From Dolomedes plantarius (Eukaryota; Arthropoda; Arachnida; Araneae; Dolomedidae), in assembly GCA_907164885.2 (NCBI GenBank), contig OU015490.1, positions 225,107,554 to 225,171,553 of the forward strand: a stretch of 64,000 nt of DNA. Direction: 5' to 3'. This document shows positions 10,575-20,283 of the stretch, in pieces. Numbering within the stretch: position 1 is the first letter of the stretch; each line of letters starts with the position of its first letter. Below the pieces are notes generated by a model. That model had not been told where the DNA came from, did no database searches, and worked only from the letters and a program-made list of their open reading frames with translations. Both the position numbers and the translations under genes were made by a program.

Positions 10575-11199
10575 TTATACATAAGCTTCAATATCACGTG
10601 ACATTCCATGCCAAAATATGATTTCACGTGCACGACGAAGTGAAAGATTAGTTCCCAGATGTCCTTTATAGATAAGCCTTAAGTATTGATGTTGGAGGCT
10701 TCGTGGAACAATAAATCGTTCAGCTTTGAATAGGAGGTTTTCATATACTGACAGTTCCTCTCTATAATTCCAATATTTACAAAGCTCTTTGGGAACCTCT
10801 TGGATAGTAACTGGCCATCCATTAACAATTATACACTTCAACTGTTGCAATTCTTCATCCTCAGTGATTGCAGACAAAATTTCAGGGTATATTGACATCG
10901 GAAAAGGGACATTTAAAGCAACTTCAAAAACTTCATTATCTAAGAATTCTTCAAAAGTATCTGCTTCACAATCACGACTCAGAGCATCAGGTACAGGTAT
11001 ATCTACTCCACGTTTGTAGATTACCTTCGGAGAATACTGAAGTACCTCAAATAGCAGGCGTTTTAAACGCGGTGGTGCAGAATGCAGCGGTTTCCTAGAA
11101 ATAGCCTCTAATGGTTTATTATCAGTTTCAATTATTACCGATTTTCCATAAATATAATCCTGGAATTTCTTACAACCATGACGAATAGCTAAGGCTTCT
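10575..11199 (-). pseudogene. Gypsy-A RNase H end and integrase zinc-binding domain
   Basis: Minus frame after a TAA at 11200-11202 (E to stop in the expected YPQIEKEALAI). It continues KEALAIRHG, then VIIETDNKPLEAI (RNase H) and VDIPVPDALSRD, to the integrase zinc-binding run KGHLGTNLSLRRAREIIFWH and DIEAYV. It ends abruptly at the BEL junction before the C-x2-C half of the zinc site. Confidence 0.88.
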
Positions 11200-11201
11200 T
11201 T

Positions 11202-12298
11202 TTAAATCTGCGGGTAACACTGTTGGGTAGGTGTCAAGGATTTAGTTGAATAAGCAATAGGTCTACCTTCCTGTAATAGAACTTCCCCTATTGCATGCGA
11301 TCTGGCATCAACCGAAACTACTACTGGTTTGTTGACATCATAGTAAGCTAATTTGGGAGCATTTTGTAGTGCTTCCTTAAGTTTAACAAAAGAATTTTCT
11401 TGATCTCTAGACCATTCAAATAACACATCTTTTTGAAGGAGCTTACGTAATGGCTCTGAAATCTCAGAGTAGTTTGGAATGAATTTTGAAATGTATGTCA
11501 CCATACCGAAAAATCTTTGCAACTCAGCTAAACTAGTAGGAATTTTCAACTTTTCAAAAGCTTTCACTTTTGAGGGATCAATTTCAATACCACTAGAAGT
11601 AAACACATGGCCCAAAAATTTAATTTTCGTTTTTCCAAACTCACATTTTTCTTTATTCAAACGTACACCATAATCTAAGAGTCTCTAATAACTCTGTTAG
11701 TCAAATCAGACAAGTCTTCCTCAGTATTAGCCCATAACAATATATCATCCATTGAACATTCTACTTTTTTAAAACCTTTCAATATATTCTGCATCACTTG
11801 TTGAAATATTTCAGGGGCTGAGGCAAGCCCAAATGGAACTCTCAGAAAGTTAAAACGACCCCATGGGGTATTCATTGTTAAAAAATCAGAAGTTCGCTTC
11901 GAAACTCTAAGTTGCCAAAAACCCTTCTTTGCGTCCAGAAGAGTGAAAAATTTGGTTTTACCTATTCGTGCCGCAATATCTTCTACTCTCTTAAGCGGAA
12001 AATGCCTTCGCTTAATCACTTTGTTAATATCTGTAGGGTCTAAACATAAGCGAACACGATTCTCAGATTTAACAATTACTAATGGACTTACAGCAGGGGT
12101 AGGTTTCGTAACAGGTTTTAAAACGTTCATTTTAATCAATTCAATTTCTTTTTTAACAACATCACGTAAAGCATATGGTATTCTTCTGGGTGGAAGAATA
12201 GAAAAGAATGCATCATTTTCAAATTCAATATTCAAAATTATATTCAAAATCTTTAATATATCCAATCCCTTCAAATATTTTGTTTGGAATTTTCTCAA
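11202..12298 (-). pseudogene. Gypsy-A reverse transcriptase and RNase H
   Basis: RT block 12298-11675: LPPRRIPYALRDVVKKEIE, VRLCLDPTDINKVIKRRHFP, FTLLDAKKGFWQLRV, FGLASAPEIFQQ, and the active-site run CSMDDILLW (YMDD type). Block 11660-11202 gives the RT thumb (IKFLGHVFTSSGIEIDPSKV) and RNase H (VVVSVDARSHAIGEVLLQ). A frame break near 11670 separates them. The family copies RNA to DNA in virus-like particles. This copy is not translatable as one protein. Confidence 0.93.
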
Positions 12299-12668
12299 AA
12301 ACTGTATTTAATGTCATAACATGAACATTTCTTTTTATTAACCCCAAATTTTCACACGTTTTACACCCTAGTATGCGGTTATAATTACCATCAACTACTA
12401 ATAATTTTAGGTTTGTTGGCTTATTTTCAATGGTACACTTTGGAATTACCTCACCTTGCACTGGAGTGTATTCATTATTAAATGACTTTAATCTTTGTAC
12501 CGAAGATTTAACAAGTGGTAATGATAACTTTTTTAAAGCCTCTTTTGTAATAACATTTCCTTCTGCACATGTATCGAGTTTGAATTTAACCTTAACCCCA
12601 TTATCAAAAATTACTGAAGTAAACCAAACATTTTTTTAGATTGGTCTGCCAATTCACCAATATTTAAG
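12225..12668 (-). pseudogene. Gypsy-A protease
   Basis: After the Gypsy-B insertion point the minus frame reads VIFDNGVKVKFKLDTCAEGN, where retropepsins have D-T-G at the active site; here G is C. It continues through PVQGEVIPKCTIENKP and LKLLVVDGNYNRILGCKTCE, the expected second half with the usual hydrophobic-hydrophobic-G pattern. The first part, with gag, lies on the other side of Gypsy-B. A frame overlap leads into RT. Confidence 0.75.
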
Positions 12669-12673
12669 GTTTC

Positions 12674-12865
12674 TGTCATAAATTGTTATAAGAGTTATAC
12701 GAGGCATTAGGGCTTTTAGAAGCTTTAATCAACAGAATAGAACACACACGGAAAATACAGCATTGTCGAATGTAAACAGTGACAGTATGTTGCCAAACGC
12801 GATACAACAAAATGCTGTTGCTATGAATGAAAAATACATAAGCTCTTGAACATAAATATCAGCAC
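12674..12865 (-). repeat. Gypsy-B 3' LTR
   Basis: 192 bp; on the minus strand it begins TGTGCTGATATTTATG and ends TTTATGACA. It matches the 5' LTR apart from about ten substitutions (roughly 5 percent), so insertion is not very recent. Confidence 0.95.
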
Positions 12866-13142
12866 ATTCACCCCTCCTATTTTTATTTTAATCTGTCACA
12901 TAGTCCACGAGGTACGCAGGCCGACGACAGGTTCTGAAACCTGTAGGTGGCAAGGGAGACATCTCAGGCCTTGGTCTGGATGGATGATGAAAGTTCTCAC
13001 TTTCGGTGTTCTTGTTATGGACCTCAGGCAGGGGGTCGGTAACAGGTTCTTGCTTGTCTGGATTAGCACTCAGCGGAGGTGCTAGAGAGGGTGGGTACTC
13101 TCTAATGGATCCGACGGACTCTCCAATGGATCACAATTGGTA

Positions 13143-14670
13143 TTAGTCTTGAGGGGGAGAATTTCCTTTAGGCGCTAGGTGACGGATATTCACGCTTGTC
13201 TCTCGACCATCTGGGAGACTGACGTGAGCATATTCAGGGTTGGCTTCCAAGAGCTCAACCTCTTGAACAAGGGGTTGGTACTTGTTAGTTCGGTTTTGAT
13301 TTTTCATCAAGATGGGTCCATGAGTTGTCAGCCAAGTAGGTAAGGAGCATCCCGAATGTGACCTTCTAATGTGGGTGAACATCCTTTCATGAGGAGTAGC
13401 GTTGGTAGCGGTACATAACAATGACCGAATTGAGTGAAGGGCAGACTGTAAGACTGTTTCCCATTGTTGTATTGCGAGGCCTTTTGATCTTAGGGCAAGT
13501 TCAAATGATTTCCAAATGATACCATTATATCTTTCCACCTGGCCGTGTCCAGTTGGATTGTAGGCAGTAGTGCGGCTAGTGGCGATGCCTTGGGAGGTTA
13601 AGTATGACTTAAGCTCATAGGACATGAAAGAAGAGCCCCTGTCTGAATGAATAAATGTTAGCATCCTAAAAAGAGAGAACAGGGTATGCAGGCAATAGAT
13701 GACTGTAGCTGCAGATATATCCGAGCAGGGGAAGAGAAATGGAAATCTGGAAAATTCATCACAAGTGGTAAGTAGGAAGCGATACTTAGAGGTAGATAGT
13801 AGTGGGCCCTTAAAATCGAGGTTGAGCCTTTCGAACGGTGAGGTAGTTTTAATGAGAGTACCAGCGTTTTTGAGGAATTTCGGTTTCAATTCATTACAAA
13901 TTGGGCATGTTTTGACTATTTCTTTTACCTCCTCCATCGAGTATGGCAGGTTCTTGTCACGGACCCAGTGATACATTTTGGTTATCCCTGGGTGGCAGAG
14001 GGCAAAGTGCAAATCTTTCAGTTCACACTGAGGAGCAGCAGAAGCGGATATCCGTGAGAGGGCATCTGTGGTAGCGTTCTTGCTTCCTGGCCGATACACA
14101 ATGTCGAACTTAAAGCATGCAAGTTCGAGGCGCCAGCGCAGAATCTTCTCGTTCTTTATTTTGCTATGATGCTGTTGATTAAACATAAACGCTACTGAAC
14201 GCTGATCGGTGAAGACTTCAAAGTGTCGGCCTATTAGGTAGTGCCGCCAATATCGCAGCGACTCCACGATGGCATATGCTTCCTTTTCCATGGAGGAATG
14301 TCTCTGTTCCGATAAATTCAATGTGCGTGAGAAGGCGATGGGACGACTAGCTTGGCTCAAGGTGGCTCCAATAGCATAGTCAGAGGCGTCAGTTTCAACA
14401 CGGAAAGGGATACCATCCTCAATTGCTGCCAGAGAAGCACTGGCTATATCCTCTTTCAGCGACTGGAAGGCTGTAGTGACATCTTGTGATAGGGGAAAAG
14501 AACCATCTGCCAATAAGGGACGAATCTTCTTTGAAAACAACGGAATCCACCTCCCATGATGGGCGAACATTCCCAATGCTCGTTGGAGTGAAGCGGTATC
14601 TTTAGGGGTAGGCAAACTTAAGAGTGGCTTTAGTCGTTCAGGATCAGGCTTAATAGTTTTGTTTTCTATT
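13143..14670 (-). pseudogene. Gypsy-B RNase H and integrase
   Basis: One long open block (14615-13143, 490 codons) runs from the RT thumb end (PTPKDTASLQRALGMFAHHG) through RNase H (FRVETDASDYAIGATLSQ, MEKEAYAIVESLRYWRHYL, FTDQRSVAFMF) and integrase zinc binding (HPGITKMYHWVRDKN, CPICNELK). The core shows catalytic residues in LNLDFKGPL, FIHSDRGSSF and GHGQVERYNG. The reading is intact in itself but joined to RT by a frameshift near 14690, in a C run. It ends with a short basic tail and no chromodomain. Confidence 0.94.
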
Positions 14671-14677
14671 ATATACC

Positions 14678-15361
14678 TTAGGGGGCGATAGATTTGGTAG
14701 AATAGTCGCCCTTTTCCTCGTTAAGTGTGAGGTTAAATTTAGTGGCGGCAGACACAAATTTTGCAAAATTCTCATCATGCTCTTCCTGCATTCTACCACA
14801 GACAGTAGTATCATCTAAGTAAGGAAACATGTCCACTAGATTTTCCATTTGAATGATTTTATCAATTGTCCGTTGAAAACAGGCAACACCATTGGTTACA
14901 CCAAACGCCACACGCAGGAACTGGAATAGTTTTCCGTCAGCCTCGAAAGCTGTGAAGTGCTTTTCAGAGTCTAGAATAGGGACTTCGTGATATGCATTTT
15001 TTAAGTCTATCTTGCTGAACACTTGATAGGTCGCTACTCGGGAAATAAGCTCTTCAATCTTTGGGAGTGGATAAGCATCCAGCATTGTAAATCTGTTTAT
15101 CGTCTGTGAGTAATCAATGATCATTCTTGGTTTTTTGTTTTCCCCTTTCATGACAAACGCTTGTGCTCTCCAAGGAGAATTACTTTGTTCTATTATGCCT
15201 TCTTCGATGAGTTTCTCCACCTCCAGAGTGATAAACCTTTGGTCTTCTTGAGGGAGGCGCCTTGATTTGGTTTGTATGGGTCTGCAGTCAGGCGTTAGGT
15301 TTGAGAACAAGGATATGGGTGGGACCTCAGCCACAGTATGTGCACAGATTTGTAGTGGAGG
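14678..15361 (-). pseudogene. Gypsy-B reverse transcriptase
   Basis: An open block with EEGIIEQSNSPWRAQAFVMK, FSKIDLKNAYHEVPI, FLRVAFGVTNGVACFQR and the active site FPYLDDTTVCG (YLDD). It ends in GDYSTKSIAP with a frame slip in CCCCC at about 14690. It is in frame with the gag-protease block upstream but separated by a TAA at 15362-15364. Family role: cDNA synthesis. Confidence 0.94.
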
Positions 15362-16180
15362 TTAACAGCCATCAAAATTGATTACAAGGGAAGAGTGGAG
15401 TTTCAAAATATCATGACCTATCAATAAATCTGCACATAAATTTTTCATTACAAGCACTTCTATTTCTACATAACGGTGACCTTGTAATTCAATAGTAACA
15501 TTTCCGCATCCAGCAACTTTGGAAGTTACAGCAGAGTTGGCCATACAGATCTTCCCAGAGTACGGCTTCATCTGTAACTGGCACTTGTTCACATGTCGAG
15601 AATTTAGAAAACTGAGCGAACTTCCAATGTCCACCAGTGCATGAATTTTCACACCATTAACAGTAGCGACGATGAGGGATTTCTGGAGGCAGGTCCGGGC
15701 TGGAGTCACGGAGGCTATCAGATGAGTAGAAGCTACGTTGCCTGTACTTTGAGCATGTTTGGCTTTGCATACACGCTGATAATGCCCTTTCTTGCCACAC
15801 TTGTGGCAGACCACATTCTTGGCAGGACAGGTACTTCGGAGGTGACGATCATTGCCACAGAAGAAGCACGGGCCGGTGCGGGAAATAGCAGCAACACGGT
15901 CCACCTCAAAAGTCTCATCAGCTCCTGCAGCATCCACTGCGGCAGAGGGCATTGGGTGTGGGGCGTGATAGCTGTTGAGTAGCTGGAATCTTCATTGATG
16001 AACTGATGAACATTTGCAGAGACGTAGTTACACAGTAACGGAAGTTTGTTGCTTTCCGTCACGTCAGGTAATTTCGCGATGAAGTTTGAAAATGTTTTTT
16101 TTTCCAATGGACCATGTCGTTTCAGCACCCGTGCACGTGGGATCGAAATCGAAACGTTCCGGTTTGAGAAACTGTTCCAT
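15362..16180 (-). pseudogene. Gypsy-B gag remnant, zinc knuckles and protease
   Basis: Gag starts at the ATG at 16180 (MEQFLKPERFDFDPTCTGAE) and shifts frame in an A9 run into FSNFIAKLPDVTESNKLPLL. Most of capsid is then missing. Next come two CCHC knuckles, CFFCGNDRHLRSTC and CHKCGKKGHYQRVC, and a protease, HALVDIGSSLSFLN. The protease has I where retropepsins have T or S after the catalytic Asp (D-I-G). It ends at a TAA at 15362-15364. Gag packages the RNA and the protease matures the particle; both are impaired here. Confidence 0.88.
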
Positions 16181-16218
16181 ATCCTTATCGTTGATTAATC
16201 CAGGGCGAGAGTTTTATA

Positions 16219-16235
16219 TATTCTGTTGATTAAAT
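16219..16235 (-). other. Candidate self-priming primer-binding site of Gypsy-B
   Basis: On the minus (RNA-sense) strand TTTAATCAACAGAATA starts one base after the 5' LTR. It is perfectly complementary over 16 nt to TATTCTGTTGATTAAA inside the LTR (16301-16286). A tRNA primer site would start with TGG here and does not. Self-priming from the transcript 5' end is known in Tf1/sushi-type elements; its use here is inference. Confidence 0.5.
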
Positions 16236-16428
16236 TGTAATAAATTGTTATAAGAGTTAGACGAGACATTAGGGCCTTTAGAAGCTTTAATCAACAGAAT
16301 AGAACACACACGGAAAATACAGAAATGTCGAATGTAAACAGTGACAGCATGTTGCCAAACGCGATTCAACAAAATGCTGTTGCCATGAATGAGAAATACA
16401 TAAGCTCTTGAACATAAATATCAGCACA
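16236..16428 (-). repeat. Gypsy-B 5' LTR
   Basis: 193 bp, TG...CA on both strands, followed by the GTTTC duplication. It contains TTTAATCAACAGAATA on the plus strand at 16286-16301, the complement of the region just inside the LTR. Confidence 0.95.
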
Positions 16429-16433
16429 GTTTC

Positions 16434-17294
16434 AAAATTTAAATCTTCATCAGAACATCCTTTAACCTCTTGCATTTTTTTTACTATTAAGATTATTACT
16501 TGATTTCCCTGGTTTCCGTTTTGCTTTACACTGACGAGCATAATGCCCTTTTTTTTAAACAACTTTTGCAGATAGCGTTAAAAGCAGGACAATTTTTATA
16601 TTCATGCGCTAAACCACAACGCCAACATAATTTATTGCACTTCTTATAATCAATTTTTGATTTAAAATAATAGTTCTGCTGTTTTGATTTTGAGTTAACT
16701 ACTGCAAGAATTTCCTTCTCATTCTTAACCGTTACATTATTCATTTCTTTTAATGGCGTAGTGGTTTGTTCACTAGCTCTGCAAATATCAATAGTTTTTT
16801 TAAGGGTAAGTTCTCTTTTTGCTAATAATAATTCACGGACTTTATCAGAATTAATTCCTCTAACAATCTGATCCCGTAACAAGCTATCTTGTAAAGTTCC
16901 AAAAGAACAATCAACAATTTTAGTTTTCAACTTTGTGAAATATGAGTCAAAAGTTTCTTGCTTACCTTGCATTAAGTTGAAGAATAAGTAACGAGTGTAC
17001 GTTTCATAAGGTTTAGGTGAGAAAAAATTATCAAACCTTTCCTTTATTTTCACCAAGTCATTTCTGTCAACGTCACTCAGATCAAATGTATTATATATAA
17101 CTGTTGCTTCCGGTCCTATGGCAGATATAAATGTAGCGGCTTGCACCTCTGGCGATTTAGTTGATAGCTGTGTAGCTGTCGCATAAAATTCAAATGTCTA
17201 TTTCCATAGCTTACATTTAATAGCCATTCCATCCTCCGTCACTTGTAATTCGACTTGGAAGGCGAGTATTCACAGCATCTGAATCAACCGGCAT
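16434..17294 (-). pseudogene. Gypsy-A gag with CCHC knuckle
   Basis: It starts at the ATG at 17294 (MPVDSDAVNTRLPSRITSDG), meets an early stop, then shifts frame into QAATFISAIGPEATVIYNTF, YTRYLFFNLMQGKQETFDSY and LRDQIVRGINSDKVRELLLA (capsid-like). The zinc knuckle is CWRCGLAHEYKNCPAFNAIC. Gypsy-B is inserted just after it (16433), splitting gag-protease. The product would form the virus-like particle. Confidence 0.9.
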
Positions 17295-17344
17295 TTTCTT
17301 CGTTCCAAAGAAATTTTATCAACAAATATCAACTATATTATCAA

Positions 17345-17362
17345 ATATATCTTCTGACACCA
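17345..17362 (-). other. Gypsy-A tRNA primer-binding site
   Basis: TGGTGTCAGAAG begins directly after the 5' LTR on the minus strand, as expected for a site complementary to a tRNA 3' CCA end. The exact tRNA is not settled here. Confidence 0.8.
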
Positions 17363-17524
17363 TGTAACGTTCCTAGCACATAATGGAAGTTACTGGTAAG
17401 CAAGTTCAAATGAAGACAGGGCAAGATTGCAATAGAACACAAACTTTATTGGCTGCCATTATATACTCAACTACGTTCTGGATCTAGCACTTACATAAAT
17501 GTACTACTCGATGATGACATGACA
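17363..17524 (-). repeat. Gypsy-A 5' LTR
   Basis: 162 bp matching 6677-6845. It is bounded by the primer site on the inside and by CCGGG of the mariner repeat on the outside. Confidence 0.92.
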
Positions 17525-17699
17525 CCGGGTGCGTCATAAATTCGTGCAAAGTTCAAAAATTCGTAATAAAATAAATAATGCTCGGAAAAATTTTCTATTT
17601 GCGCGAATAGGATCAGAGGGACATTGGATTTTTTTCCATGTAAAAAAGAAAAAAAGTTTCTAAAAGTAACCGAAAGAGGGCGCTTTTGTGTGACCACGT

Positions 17700-18010
17700 T
17701 AAGGCTGCATTGCAAGAAAGACATGCGTTACTTGTTGTCACCTCCATGCAGGATGGTGCCACGCCCCACATTTCACGTGATATCAAGACGTTCCTGTTGG
17801 AATTTTTCTATTAGACTGAGTTCTATAAGTCGCGGTTGTAAGATTCAGTGGCCCTCACGATCACCAAACTTGAACCGGGCAATTTTTTGTTTGGGGGATA
17901 CTTAAAGTCTCATGTCTACCGGGGCTCCCCAACCACTTGGTGGTACTGAAAAATGTCACTCGACAGACTCTGCCATCGATGCTAGAATCCGCTGTAATGG
18001 GCTTAGTGAC
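17700..18010 (+). pseudogene. Mariner-like transposase C-terminal relic
   Basis: The plus frame gives AALQERHALLVVTSMQDGAT followed by PHISRDIKTFLLEFF and a stop. After frame changes comes WPSRSPNL and a FLFGGYLKSHVYRG-like run. These match the second catalytic aspartate (QDGAPPH), the WPPRSPDL motif and the WGYLK...VY motif of mariner/IS630 transposases. The N-terminal half is missing and several stops are present. Confidence 0.8.
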
Positions 18011-18525
18011 GCGCCTCACTTGCCTATTACCTTGTGCTGGTAGTAATGTTGAACATCTGTTACATTAAATTAAATGCACAGTCTCATGTTATTGTGATCT
18101 GTTTGATTTTCTGTTTGAGTTTGCCTGATTTGCGTAAAACGTCTCAGTATGACGTGTGAGCGCCCTCTTTCGGTTACTTTTGGAAACTTTTTTTCACATG
18201 GAAAAAAATCCAATGTCCCTGTGATATTATTGGCTCAAACAGAAAATTTTTTCGAGCATTACTTTATTTATTATGAATTTTTGAACTTTGCACGAATTTA
18301 TGACGCACCCGGTATATATGCAGTGTGTGTAAAAACTTTAAGGACAGCAAATAATTTAATTTTTTGATAAATTTCAAACCAGATGAAAAAAAATTATACT
18401 ATAATGTGTATCATAAAGTAGGAAAGCTAATTAAAAGTCAACAAAATTTATCTGTAAGTATTTTATCACAAAAAACACTATTTCCGCCTGTGTAAAAACT
18501 TTAAGGTCAGGAAAATAAAATCAAT

Positions 18526-19170
18526 TCAGTAATTAAGAAACAAATACTTAATATGTTGTGCACCAACCATTGCTTTTAACGACCGCAAATATTTTTTTTC
18601 CTTTATGGACATTATTAATTTTTGGCACAGTTCAGGACTGGTTTTGTACCATTCATCTTCAATCGTAGATCTGAGTTCTGAAGCTGGGGAAAAATGCATT
18701 CCATTTTGGTAAACTCGTCTTTCTAGATCTCCCCACAAGTTCTCGATAGCGTTTAGATTACGACTTCTGAATGGCCATTGCAAAACTTCAGTATTTTTCT
18801 TCTGGAACCAGAGTTTGTCCAATGTCTTGTGTGGATAAACGCATTATTTTGCTGATAAATCCATTTTTCCTTGCCAGAAGTGTTGCAACAGGTGAAAGAT
18901 GGTTAGAAAGAGTTTTTAAATATGCTTTTGAATTAACTTTTCTTAAAAGAAATGTAAGTGACCCCACATCATTAAACGAAAAACAGCCCCATGTCATACT
19001 GGATCCGCCACCTGATTGACGGTTTCAGAAAATTTCTTATTCTTTTCTCAAATCATGCCAATAATACTTCGAACCATCATGATTATTCATCTAAGTTCCA
19101 TTTTATTCAATAAATAACCTGCAGCCATTTGTCGTCCCAAGTCATCACTTGTCTTGAAAACTGTAAATGA
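18526..19170 (-). pseudogene. Tc1-X transposase, middle and C-terminal part
   Basis: Minus blocks read MTWDDKWLQVI, DGSKYYWHDLRKE, MTWGCFSFNDVGSLTFLLRK, then WPFRSRNLNAIENLWGDLER and EDEWYKTSPELCQKLIMSIK. These match Tc1 transposases (D-G-P-D-G..YYWHD, WGxFS, WP..SPDLN.IENLW). Several stops and frame changes are present. The N-terminal part lies on the far side of the foldback insertion. Confidence 0.88.
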
Positions 19171-19662
19171 TTGGTATTGTATCTATACTCGGGGCAAAGC
19201 AGCTATTTGTGGTTAAGAAGTGGAGTGCCTTGGTCCAATGGGACTTTATCTCCAGTAAGCAAGTTGTTAAGTATCAAGGTATGTGTGCTCAGTAAAAAAT
19301 GTTTAAAGTTAGGAGAAATTTAAAGTTAAGATTACATTACTATTAAGAATTAAAATTTCTTAAAGGAGGAGGGAGAAGTTAAAATGAATAATAATTTAAA
19401 GAGAAAAAATTTTAAGTTTTAAAAAATGGCTCGAGAGAGAGAAAAAAAAGTCGAGAGAAAACGAAAATAAAAAAGGTCCGTTTCAGGGTCGTACAACTAC
19501 GTATTGAGATGATAGTGGAGCTTCGAAAGGGAGGCTAAAAGTAGCAGGAGGGAAAATTTGGAAAAGGGCGGACTGCACGGACGGGGTCGAACCCCTGACC
19601 TGCGAGTCCTTGCGATAGCAGTGCGCTACGAGAGCACAGAACTTAGTAAGCAAGTTAGGTAG

Positions 19663-20164
19663 TAGGGTGGTTCGAAAAAAACTTTTTTTATAATTTCAGA
19701 TCGCTAGAGTGCACAAAAGTTGCCATTGGTATAGACGTGAAAAAAGCACTAATTATTATTTTTTATTAATTTTTCTTCCGGTCGCGCAATGCCATTGAAA
19801 TTAGCAAAAAATTGTGAAAAACCTTAATTTTTCATAATTTTTTAAGCACGGCAGATGGTTTTAATTGCGTTCCTATACCATTAATTAACTACTAAAAGTA
19901 TGTAAAATCAATATATATGCACTTATTATACATTTGTTTCATATCTTCCGGTCGCGCAACATAGTACAAATTGAGTAAAATTAGTAGTTTTTGCAAAATT
20001 TTAAAGTTTGACTGTCTAGTACATTTTAATCATACGACTTTTAGAGATGCTATAGTTTAATTCTATTAGAATAATATATTAAAAATCCAAGCATTTAAGA
20101 TAAAGTTTGGTATTCAAGTGGAATTCGGTCGCGCAGCTTCGTCAAAAACAGCAGAGCAGCCTAC
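19663..20164 (+). repeat. Left TIR with three GGTCGCGCA motifs
   Basis: CTTCCGGTCGCGCAA occurs at 19775-19789 and 19945-19959, and ATTCGGTCGCGCAGC at 20123-20137: about 112, 282 and 460 bp from the end. The mirror copies in the right TIR are at matching distances. Likely transposase binding sites (inference). Confidence 0.85.
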
Positions 20165-20283
20165 TACCGAGAGACGAGGCGTACGTTAATCAGATACTTC
20201 TTATGTTGTAGACAAGAATAAAGTCCGAAGAGAAAAAACTTGTGTGATAGCTAGTTTGCAAAGTGATATAAGTTTAGAAATTT

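Larger units (their letters stand above)
12674..16428 (-). mobile_element. Gypsy-B LTR retrotransposon, complete, inside Gypsy-A
   Basis: The two LTRs (12674-12865, 16236-16428) differ at about ten positions. Exact 5-bp target duplications GTTTC lie at 12669-12673 and 16429-16433. A purine tract AGGAGGGGTGAA (minus, 12878-12867) adjoins the 3' LTR. Gag, protease, RT, RNase H and integrase are in order. There is no TGG-type tRNA primer site; a 16-nt self-complement is found instead. The element is 3.75 kb, with much of gag deleted. Confidence 0.96.
6677..17524 (-). mobile_element. Gypsy-A LTR retrotransposon, interrupted twice
   Basis: LTRs lie at 6677-6845 and 17363-17524. Gag, protease, RT, RNase H and integrase are in standard Gypsy order on the minus strand, with a tRNA-type primer site beside the 5' LTR and a purine tract beside the 3' LTR. 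The flanking 5-mers CCGCG and CCGGG match at four of five bases. BEL/Pao (about 7667-10572) and Gypsy-B (12674-16428) are inserted in it. Without them the element is about 4.2 kb, with some integrase lost. Confidence 0.93.
6670..18314 (+). mobile_element. Mariner-like element split by Gypsy-A
   Basis: The left tip is TA plus CCGCG (6670-6676) and the main body is 17525-18312, followed by TA (18313-18314). The body starts CCGGGTGCGTCATAAATTCG and ends with its complement, with inverted repeats extending about 165 bp (17525-17690 and 18148-18312). Gypsy-A sits after the fifth base of the left repeat, giving CCGCG/CCGGG as its target duplication. Without the insertion the element is about 790 bp, too short for a full transposase. 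Confidence 0.82.

Noticed and set aside
6677..17524. Endogenous retrovirus with env
   Set aside because: No env-like ORF between integrase and the 3' LTR in either Gypsy element; they are ordinary LTR retrotransposons.
19560..19650. Possible tRNA gene
   Set aside because: B box is perfect but acceptor and anticodon stems do not form, and it lies in a unit with a 14-bp target duplication, so it is a SINE head.
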